Source: Bacteroidales bacterium (lineage in GTDB: Bacteria > Bacteroidota > Bacteroidia > Bacteroidales > PUMT01). From it: a DNA stretch of 10,019 bases. The stretch lies in assembly GCA_007132365.1 (NCBI GenBank), contig SLOS01000083.1, positions 1-10,019 on the forward strand, read 5' to 3'. Positions within the stretch are counted from its first letter, which is position 1, and each line of letters begins with the position of its first letter. Below, one piece after another: positions 1-6,273 of the stretch. A model generated the notes under the pieces. The model did no database searches, was not told where the DNA came from, and saw only the letters and a program-made list of their open reading frames with translations. The position numbers and the translations under genes are program-made.

Positions 1-846
1 GCAATTACCGCAGCTGCAAAGTTTATTAACCTCTTCAAGGAGTTTTTTTCTTTTTTGGGGACTCATTTCCAGTTTATCTGCCACACCAGGATCTTTGCAT
101 ATCTGACGGCAGAGCACTGTCCCGTCATCAAGCAACACCTGTTTCTGCAGCTTGTTTAGTGATGTAAGAACAGTAACCGGAAAGAATTTTTCTTTTTCGA
201 TCATGTCACGAAGACTGTGGCCCTCAGGGTAATCCCAGCTTACAAGGTGAAGCCCGGCACATTTACCGTAATCGATAGCATCTGAAGTAAACCTGGTATT
301 GGTTACAACCCATCCCTGAAAGGAAATCCTGTTGAATTCCGGAAGCGACTCTCTTTTTCTTACTATGTCATTGACCCTTGAGTGAATGTAAAGAGGCACC
401 CTTACATTGGCATTTTTGCCCTGGCTGTTGTAAAACTTGCACTCCACAAAGATCTGTTTATTGTTGCCGGTGGCTATCACATCAACCTCATGCTGTACGC
501 ATTGTCCCTGGACGATTTCTCCAACCTGGATATCAAAACCGTAATGCCTGATCAGCTGTCCCACAAAATGCTCAAAGGGGTATCCTGTGGGGCCAAGCTC
601 CATAATTGCTTTTTTAAGTTTGTACCGGGCAGCTGTTCCATCCTTGTGTTTTTTAAGAAGCCTGAAGGTTTGCCTGTACAATTTTTTGGTGGTCATTCCT
701 TCATGCAGCCAGTTATTTATCTCATTGCTGATTTTCCTTACAGCCTCCTTGTCCGCTCCCGCCCGCCTGAGACTCTTTTCAAACTTTTCCTGTGAAAAAT
801 ACTCTTTTTCTCCTGAGGATTTCCTGATAAGGGTTGTGTTGCTCAT
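1..846 (-). CDS. ATP-cone domain / Mrr-like PD-(D/E)xK nuclease (3' end beyond window)
   Basis: The minus-strand frame is open from an ATG at 846-844 to the left edge: 282 codons with no stop, so the C-terminus is missing. Residues about 4-85 look like an ATP-cone, the nucleotide-binding regulatory domain known from ribonucleotide reductase and NrdR (IRKSSGEKEYFSQEKF, then a helical part ending AARYKLKKAI). Residues about 86-215 fit an Mrr/restriction-endonuclease fold: FEHFVGQLI (E92), HEVDVIA (D122) and IFVECKF (E135, K137), so the E, D and ExK active-site residues all look intact. The visible C-terminus is cysteine-rich and ends CSCGNC. The inferred role is a cytoplasmic nuclease whose activity responds to bound nucleotide; its target is unknown. 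It lies downstream of the methyltransferase on the same strand, 91 bp away, and probably has its own promoter. There is no Shine-Dalgarno sequence; the leader is A/T-rich. The domain calls are fairly sure, the biological role is not. Confidence 0.85.
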   Translation of the reverse strand, partial: MSNTTLIRKSSGEKEYFSQEKFEKSLRRAGADKEAVRKISNEINNWLHEGMTTKKLYRQTFRLLKKHKDGTAARYKLKKAIMELGPTGYPFEHFVGQLIRHYGFDIQVGEIVQGQCVQHEVDVIATGNNKQIFVECKFYNSQGKNANVRVPLYIHSRVNDIVRKRESLPEFNRISFQGWVVTNTRFTSDAIDYGKCAGLHLVSWDYPEGHSLRDMIEKEKFFPVTVLTSLNKLQKQVLLDDGTVLCRQICKDPGVADKLEMSPQKRKKLLEEVNKLCSCGNC

Positions 847-900
847 ATTATTTATTTTCTGAAGGATAACCCGGATGAAACCGGATTACCCTGTTTTTGG

Positions 901-932
901 TAAAATTATTTAATAATATTATAACCGACAAT
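901..932 (-). promoter_or_regulatory. Candidate Bacteroidota-type promoter for the ATP-cone nuclease
   Basis: On the minus strand ATTG (plus 929-932) is followed, after exactly 20 nt, by TAATTTTA (plus 901-908). The Bacteroidota housekeeping consensus is TTTG, 19-21 nt, TAnnTTTG, so the match is 3/4 and 7/8 with the right spacing. Transcription would start at about 893-896 and give a leader of about 50 nt. The region is very AT-rich, so a chance match is possible. Confidence 0.35.
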
Positions 933-943
933 CGGTCTTATAA
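919..943 (-). other. Bulged inverted repeat over the methyltransferase stop codon
   Basis: The plus strand reads TTATAA CCGA CAA TCGG TC TTATAA. Both arms can pair (6 bp plus 4 bp) around a 3-nt loop with a 2-nt bulge. It covers the TAA stop of the methyltransferase gene (938-940). The downstream minus-strand sequence is AT-rich but has no clean T-run, so it may be a weak transcript-end hairpin rather than a classical intrinsic terminator. It also overlaps the proposed upstream promoter element of the next gene. Confidence 0.3.
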
Positions 944-1576
944 AAACAGGTTTAACACTCTGCCCTTTACTTCAAGCGAAGAAAAAGAGTATTCCGACTT
1001 AATCCACTCAAGGCTTTTCGGATGATAAAAAAACACGTGGGTTTCGTCATCCTTATACCGCCACTTTTTAAAATCATTATCTTCTCTATAGAGCTGTGTC
1101 ATGCAGATCAGGCCCCCTTTAGGATTTATCAGCGAACGCAGTAACCGGAATTCCGATGCTGGATCATGAAAATGCTCAATTACCTCGCAGCATATTACGT
1201 AGTCATATGTTGTTTCAAGCTTTTGCCTGTCATTACTGAAGAAAGGGTCATACAGCTCAACTTGGTAACCTTGTTCCCTGAGGATACTCGCGGCAACCGG
1301 TCCCGTCCCTGAACCAAAATCAAGTCCCCGGCTCGTGGCGGGGAATTTGTCGCGGACTTCATTGACGAGGGGCCTGACAAATTCGCGGTAGCCGGGATCA
1401 TTTATGTCGTTATTATGGGATTCATATCGCTCTTTTTCCCTTTCGGGGAAAGGATGGAAATCCGGCGCCATGAAAACCGACAGGCAGTTAATGCAGCGGT
1501 AATATTCAATGTTTCTGTATATGGCAAAAAAGCTGGATTCTGCCCTGCAAAGAATGCAACTCTGTTTTTTTATCAA
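938..1576 (-). CDS. Class I SAM-dependent methyltransferase with Cys4 N-terminus
   Basis: The protein has 212 residues. The N-terminus has two CxxC pairs, C7/C10 and C28/C31, separated by 17 residues, which suggests a small zinc-binding knuckle. A Rossmann methyltransferase core follows: motif I GLDFGSGTG (residues 84-92), the acidic residue D110 ending strand 2 (VELYDP), and EVIEHF (131-136). This pattern fits the Methyltransf_23-type family. DNA-methylase catalytic motifs such as (D/N)PPY are absent, so the substrate is more likely a small molecule, RNA, protein or glycan; it is unknown. The start is TTG at 1576-1574. An in-frame TAA lies six codons further upstream with no ATG between, although CTG at 1579 is an alternative. 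It reads away from addA across a shared intergenic region. The fold is sure, the substrate is not. Confidence 0.85.
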   Translation of the reverse strand: MIKKQSCILCRAESSFFAIYRNIEYYRCINCLSVFMAPDFHPFPEREKERYESHNNDINDPGYREFVRPLVNEVRDKFPATSRGLDFGSGTGPVAASILREQGYQVELYDPFFSNDRQKLETTYDYVICCEVIEHFHDPASEFRLLRSLINPKGGLICMTQLYREDNDFKKWRYKDDETHVFFYHPKSLEWIKSEYSFSSLEVKGRVLNLFL

Positions 1577-1772
1577 CAGGCAGTTTTTAAAATTTTAATA
1601 TAAAAGACAGTGTAAATGTAGGAATTTTTGGCCATTGCAGCCATATTCCGGAAGATGTTACAGCAACCTTGCTGCATTATTGCCGGAGTGTTAATTATTG
1701 CATGGTGAGGAGATCCTGTTTTTTTCATAAATTAGTCAATTGTTACCGGCAGGGAACACTGAACCCCGATCT
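1577..1772. other. Divergent intergenic region between methyltransferase and addA
   Basis: This stretch must carry the promoters of both divergent units. I see TGCAGC at 1636-1641 mirrored by GCTGCA at 1671-1676, and a compact near-palindrome CAGCAA-CC-TTGCTG at 1661-1674. On the minus strand, TACATTTA (plus 1613-1620) matches 7/8 of the TAnnTTTG element but has no good upstream TTTG at the right distance. On the plus strand, AATTTTTG at 1623-1630 also matches 7/8 but likewise lacks a partner. No convincing promoter can be named. Confidence 0.3.
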
Positions 1773-4700
1773 ATGCAAAGACTCATCATTTACAAGGCTT
1801 CGGCCGGATCAGGCAAAACATACAAACTGACGGAGGAATACCTGGGTCTGGCACTCAGGATACCTTTCCGGCAAATACTGGCTGTCACCTTTACCAATAA
1901 GGCTACGGCTGAAATGAAGGATCGCATTGCCGGTGTCCTTTACAGCCTGGCATCGGGAAGGCAGTCTCCCTATCTTGATTACCTGATTTCGGAAACGGGA
2001 ATTGACGAGGCAGCACTGAGGGTAAAAGCCGGTGACTTGCTTGAAGATATATTACATAACTATTCAAGGTTTTCTGTAGGTACAATAGACAGTTTTTTCC
2101 AGAAGATAATCCGTGGTTTTGCCCGTGAGACAGGACTGCAATCCGGTTTCGAACTTGAACTGGATAACCGGCGTGTCCTTGATAAGGTTATTGACCGCAT
2201 TATGATAGAGACAGAAAGCAACAGGGACCTGCAGAACTGGTTGATGAAATATGCCGAGAGCAGGATAAGGGACGGACTGTCATGGAATTTCAGGAAGGAT
2301 ATCGGCCGTCTGGGAAATCAGGTCTTCAGCGAGACATTTATGCAATTCAGACAGGAAATGACGGACAGGCTTTCTGACAAATCATTTATGACTGAATATT
2401 TGTTGGCGCTGACTAAGCTGAAAAAGGATTTTGAATCAAAGATGAGCAGGCCGGGGATTGATGCACTGGACTTTATTCAGCAAAAAGGGTTGGAGATATC
2501 TGACTTTTCATACCGGGCAGCCGGGGTTGCCGGGTATTTTGAAAAGATCTCCTCCGGAAAACAATTTGATCCGGGTAAAAGAGTACTTGATGCAGTTGAT
2601 AATCCGGAGTCATGGTATGCAAAATCTTCCGTGAAAAAAACAGAAATAACCGATGCAGTGGATGGAGGACTAAACAGAATGCTGAAAGAGGCTCTTGAAA
2701 CCTTCAACGCCGGTTACACTGAATATCTTACCGCTAACCTGATACTTTCCAATTTCTACACCCTGGGCATACTGAATGATATCACCCGGCAGACCAGGGA
2801 GTATACAGAGGAGAACAACCTGTTCCTCCTTTCTGATGTGGCATCCCTGCTTGCCGGAATAATCAGCGGTAATGAAGCACCGTTCATTTATGAAAAAACA
2901 GGTTATTTTTACCGGCATTTCATGATCGATGAATTTCAGGATACTTCAAGAATCCAGTGGAGAAATTTTATACCCCTTATCACAGACAGCCTTTCGGAAA
3001 ATAACCGTAATATTCTGGTGGGTGACGTGAAACAGTCCATTTACCGCTGGAGGAACGGGGACTGGCGGATACTGGCAGGCGAGATAGAGAAGGAGATGAA
3101 CCTGTTTGATCCCCTGGTAAAACCGCTGGAGGTCAACTGGCGCAGTAAAAAAAATATAGTTGATTTCAATAATATGCTGTTTCAGTATTCGCCTGAAATA
3201 ATGCAGGAGCAGTTCAGGAATGAATATCTTGACTCTGCGCTGCCTGAAGAGTGCGGCCTCCGGTTGCAGGAGCAGATCGCAACCGCCTACAATGAGCATT
3301 CACAGAAATTGCCGGATGATACTTCAAAAGACGGGGGGTATGTTTCTGTTAAGTTTTTTGATAATGAACAGGGCAACTGGAAGGCGGACGTTCTGAAAAA
3401 CCTGCCCGGTACGCTTGCTGACATAATATCCTCCGGCTACAGTCCCCGCAACATAGCTATCCTGGTACGCAACCATGCTGATGGCGCGGAAATTGCAAAA
3501 AGGCTTCTTGAATGGCAGTCAGAACAGGGAAAAGACAACCCGGTCCGGCTGGATTTTATATCCGAGGAGTTCCTGCTGCTTCAGGAATCAGTTTCCGTAC
3601 AGCTACTTGAAGCCCTGATAAAATTTCTGTCAGGCCCTTCGGATAAGATCAACAGGGCGCATATAATTAATCTGTATTGCCGTTACCTTGGCCATGCTCC
3701 ATTTGACGGCGCTACTGACCACGACCTGTTCGCAAAGCTTGACGGTGAGGATGAAGCAAGCTGGATTGAGCTGCTTCCTGAGGAATTTACCAGGGGAGTG
3801 GATTATTTGAAGCAGCTTTCTGTTTACGAGATGACAGAGCAGCTGATAATAATTTTCAAACTGGATGATATTCCCGGAGAGGTTCCCTACCTGATGGCTT
3901 TTCAGGATGCAGTGCTTGATTACTCGCGAAAAGAAGCAGGAGGAGCGGGACTTTTTGCAGAATGGTGGGATGAAAATAGCGGCAGATTCTCGGTTAGCAG
4001 CAGTGACAGGCAGGATGCCATAAGGATAATGACCATTCACAAGGCCAAAGGGCTGCAGTTCAAGGTTGTTGTTATTCCTTTCGGGGACTGGAGGACGGAC
4101 CATAACCCCATGCATGACAATTTTATATGGTGCAGGCCGGACAGGGAGCCTTTCAGCCGTCTCAGCCTTGTTCCTGTAAAATATAAGGCTGATCTGGCCG
4201 GCAGTATATTTGTATATGATTACTTCAACGAGAAGATGCAGGTATTTGTGGATAACCTGAACCTGCTGTATGTTGCCTTTACCCGTTCCGAGGAGGAGCT
4301 CCACGTATGTGCGCCCATGCCGGGCGAAAGCCGGAAAAACAAAGACAGTGTCAAATCGGTCTCCGAACTGTTATACATTATACTCTCTGAATACTCAGGC
4401 CCGCATACATACGCTGGAGCCTCCTCCGCTACCCGGCAGTCCGATACCGCCTCTGCTGATGACCACTCAACAGAATCCTCCACTGCAGGGCTGTCCGCTG
4501 ACGCCTCCGCCTATGACATTTCAACAAAACTGAACATTGCAAGTGATTCTCTTCCCCGACTTCCGGGATCTTGGAGTGACAGTGATAAGATTTTCACTGC
4601 CGGCAGCAGGGTAAATCCCCCTGCCGGAACTGTAGCTGATACCGGAAACGAGTTGATGCTTGAAAAATACCGGGTAAATGATTTCAGGGATAAGCTGAAG

Positions 4701-5192
4701 CTGAGGCTCTATGGCAGCCTTTTTTTTGATAGTGAAGGTGAAGCGGGGAAAAGAATTGCTCACGGCAGGCTTATGCATGAAATATTTGAAAAAATCATTA
4801 CCGCTGATGATGTGGAAAAAGCCGTCACGGGTAAATACCATGAGGGAATGATCTTTGCGGATGAGGTTGTTCCACTTGCAGGTGAGATAAAAAAGCTGAT
4901 CAGTGACAAAAGAATTGCACACTGGTATAGCGGAAACTGGAGGGTGAGGAACGAAACGGGAATACTTCTGAAAACAGGTAAAACGAGAAGGCCCGACAGG
5001 GTCATGATCAGCGAGGGCGAGGTTGTGGTGGCAGATTACAAATTCGGGGAGCATAGCCGGCCGGGTTATGCTGGTCAGGTGAGGCGATATATGAAAGAGC
5101 TGAAAAATATGGGATATGAAAATGTAAAGGGATTTGTGTGGTATGTTCTTTCGGGCGAGCTTGATGAGGTTAAACCCAATATCAATAAATAA
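1773..5192 (+). CDS. addA: AddA-type ATP-dependent helicase/nuclease subunit
   Basis: The protein has 1139 residues from ATG 1773. The frame extends back to a TTG at 1740, but ATG 1773 puts Walker A (ASAGSGKT, residues 9-16) at the N-terminus as is usual. All SF1A (UvrD-like) motifs are present: Ia AVTFTNKATAEMK (37-49), II DEFQD (386-390), III GDVKQSIYRW (417-426), IV NWRS (455-458), V TIHKAKGLQF (754-763) and VI VAFTR (834-838). A Ser/Ala/Thr-rich linker at about 870-960 leads to a RecB-family nuclease: H1002, D1075, DYK 1088-1090 and Q1102. It should unwind and resect double-strand-break ends together with AddB and help RecA loading. It is the first gene of the plus-strand unit; the radical SAM gene follows after 10 nt. 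The family is certain; the addA symbol is by analogy to Firmicute AddA. Confidence 0.93.
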   Translation: MQRLIIYKASAGSGKTYKLTEEYLGLALRIPFRQILAVTFTNKATAEMKDRIAGVLYSLASGRQSPYLDYLISETGIDEAALRVKAGDLLEDILHNYSRFSVGTIDSFFQKIIRGFARETGLQSGFELELDNRRVLDKVIDRIMIETESNRDLQNWLMKYAESRIRDGLSWNFRKDIGRLGNQVFSETFMQFRQEMTDRLSDKSFMTEYLLALTKLKKDFESKMSRPGIDALDFIQQKGLEISDFSYRAAGVAGYFEKISSGKQFDPGKRVLDAVDNPESWYAKSSVKKTEITDAVDGGLNRMLKEALETFNAGYTEYLTANLILSNFYTLGILNDITRQTREYTEENNLFLLSDVASLLAGIISGNEAPFIYEKTGYFYRHFMIDEFQDTSRIQWRNFIPLITDSLSENNRNILVGDVKQSIYRWRNGDWRILAGEIEKEMNLFDPLVKPLEVNWRSKKNIVDFNNMLFQYSPEIMQEQFRNEYLDSALPEECGLRLQEQIATAYNEHSQKLPDDTSKDGGYVSVKFFDNEQGNWKADVLKNLPGTLADIISSGYSPRNIAILVRNHADGAEIAKRLLEWQSEQGKDNPVRLDFISEEFLLLQESVSVQLLEALIKFLSGPSDKINRAHIINLYCRYLGHAPFDGATDHDLFAKLDGEDEASWIELLPEEFTRGVDYLKQLSVYEMTEQLIIIFKLDDIPGEVPYLMAFQDAVLDYSRKEAGGAGLFAEWWDENSGRFSVSSSDRQDAIRIMTIHKAKGLQFKVVVIPFGDWRTDHNPMHDNFIWCRPDREPFSRLSLVPVKYKADLAGSIFVYDYFNEKMQVFVDNLNLLYVAFTRSEEELHVCAPMPGESRKNKDSVKSVSELLYIILSEYSGPHTYAGASSATRQSDTASADDHSTESSTAGLSADASAYDISTKLNIASDSLPRLPGSWSDSDKIFTAGSRVNPPAGTVADTGNELMLEKYRVNDFRDKLKLRLYGSLFFDSEGEAGKRIAHGRLMHEIFEKIITADDVEKAVTGKYHEGMIFADEVVPLAGEIKKLISDKRIAHWYSGNWRVRNETGILLKTGKTRRPDRVMISEGEVVVADYKFGEHSRPGYAGQVRRYMKELKNMGYENVKGFVWYVLSGELDEVKPNINK

Positions 5193-5202
5193 GGTGTTTT
5201 AA

Positions 5203-6159
5203 ATGACCGGTAAGAACATATACCAGTGGGGCACTGAAAGGCGTTTCAATTCGCTCTCCGACTATTTCAAAAGAAAATTCGGGGGCAGGGTGCAGAAGGT
5301 GTCGGTCAATGCAGGCTTCACCTGTCCGAACCGCGATGGCAGGTCGGGGCGGGGAGGATGCACCTATTGTGACAGCATGGCCTTCATTCCCCGCTACTGC
5401 CTTCCCACCCTGCCGGTCCGCGACCAGATAAAAAAAGGAATTGATTTTCATAAAAAGAGATACCGGCGGGCTGATAAATTCCTGGCCTATTTTCAGTCCT
5501 ATACCAATACATACGATAACCCTGAAAAGCTCAGGGAGCTGTATTCGGAGGCCCTGTCCGTGCCCGGGGTGATTGGACTGGTTATCGGAACACGCCCCGA
5601 CTGCGTTGACAGTGAAATTCTGAACCTTATTGCAAGCTTTGGCAGAAGTCATTATGTAGTAGTCGAATACGGCATGGAATCTTGCTATGACAGGACCCTG
5701 AAAGAGATCAACCGCGGACATGACTTTGAAACATCGGTTGCTGCCATAAGAAAAACGGCGGAGCGGGGGATAAGGGTCGGCGGACACCTTATTTTCGGCC
5801 TTCCCGGGGAAAGCAGGGAGGAGATGATTGCACAGGCCGGAATATTGTCATCTCTTCCCCTTAATAGCATGAAATTTCACCAGTTGCAGGTTATCAGGGG
5901 TACACTGATGGCCCGGCAGTATAAAAATGAACCTGAAAAATTTACGTTTTTTGAACCTGATGAATATCTTGATTTTATGGTTGATTTTGTTGAAAGACTC
6001 AGTCCATCGGTCATTATCGAAAGGTTTGCCGGTGAAGTGCCTCCCAGGTTCCTTGAGGGAGGGGTAAAATGGGGACTGAGAAGCGAGCAGGTGCTTTCAC
6101 TGTTTGAAAAAAAACTTGAGCAGCGGGACAGCTGGCAGGGAAAGCTTTTTATAAGATGA
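5203..6159 (+). CDS. YhcC/TIGR01212-type radical SAM protein
   Basis: The protein has 318 residues, close to the roughly 310 of E. coli YhcC. ATG 5203 follows the addA stop by 10 nt, with a possible weak AAGG ribosome site 8 nt upstream. The cluster cysteines are C41-x11-C53-x2-C56 (FTCPNRDG, then GGCTYC) rather than the textbook CxxxCxxC. Later come the Elp3-like features VVVEYGMES and the glycine-rich GGHLIFGLPGES. The C-terminal region has MKFHQLQVIRGT and VIIERFAGEVPP, which I associate with this family. It should bind a 4Fe-4S cluster and cleave SAM to a 5'-deoxyadenosyl radical; no reaction or substrate is established for the family as far as I know. Its place between addA and addB implies co-expression with end-processing genes but does not prove a shared function. 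Family assignment is strong. Confidence 0.92.
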   Translation: MTGKNIYQWGTERRFNSLSDYFKRKFGGRVQKVSVNAGFTCPNRDGRSGRGGCTYCDSMAFIPRYCLPTLPVRDQIKKGIDFHKKRYRRADKFLAYFQSYTNTYDNPEKLRELYSEALSVPGVIGLVIGTRPDCVDSEILNLIASFGRSHYVVVEYGMESCYDRTLKEINRGHDFETSVAAIRKTAERGIRVGGHLIFGLPGESREEMIAQAGILSSLPLNSMKFHQLQVIRGTLMARQYKNEPEKFTFFEPDEYLDFMVDFVERLSPSVIIERFAGEVPPRFLEGGVKWGLRSEQVLSLFEKKLEQRDSWQGKLFIR

Positions 6160-6273
6160 TTTAACCATACTGTTTTAATAATTTCAATGTGTTTGACAAC
6201 TGATTGCATTAAGGATTGCATAATAATTATCATAACAGGTTCTGCAGGGACAGGTTTTGATTAATCTATAGCA
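6160..6273 (+). promoter_or_regulatory. addB leader with GATTGCAT direct repeat and possible internal promoter
   Basis: This 114-bp gap is the only sizeable break inside the plus-strand unit. It is AT-rich and holds TTGACA at 6193-6198, an exact 8-bp direct repeat GATTGCAT at 6202-6209 and 6214-6221 (12-bp period), and the palindrome ATAATTAT at 6223-6230. TTGACA with CATAAT at 6219-6224 has a 20-nt spacer, longer than the usual sigma-70 spacing, and no TAnnTTTG lies at the Bacteroidota spacing. An internal promoter or operator is possible but unproven. Confidence 0.3.

Noticed and set aside
382..862. Plus-strand reading frames of 137 and 91 codons
   Set aside because: They lie opposite the ATP-cone/Mrr nuclease, whose minus-strand frame is open across the whole interval and shows recognisable domains.
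867..888. TAACCCGG/CCGGATTA hairpin as a terminator
   Set aside because: The stem has a mismatch, no T-run follows on the minus strand where a transcript would end, and it would sit inside the leader of the nuclease gene.
938..1576. Restriction-modification pair made of the nuclease and the methyltransferase
   Set aside because: The methyltransferase has no NPPY/DPPY or cytosine-methylase catalytic motif and resembles non-DNA Methyltransf_23-type enzymes, so a pair is not supported.
1707..1714. GAGGAGAT as a Shine-Dalgarno for addA
   Set aside because: It is about 59 nt from the chosen ATG and 26 nt from the TTG at 1740, too far to serve either, and no in-frame start lies at the right distance.
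3630..4304. Minus-strand 224-codon frame inside addA
   Set aside because: It is antisense to helicase motifs V and VI of addA and its product has no recognisable domain.
5182..5787. Minus-strand 201-codon frame opposite the radical SAM gene
   Set aside because: The plus-strand protein is a clear family member over the same bases; the antisense product has no motif.
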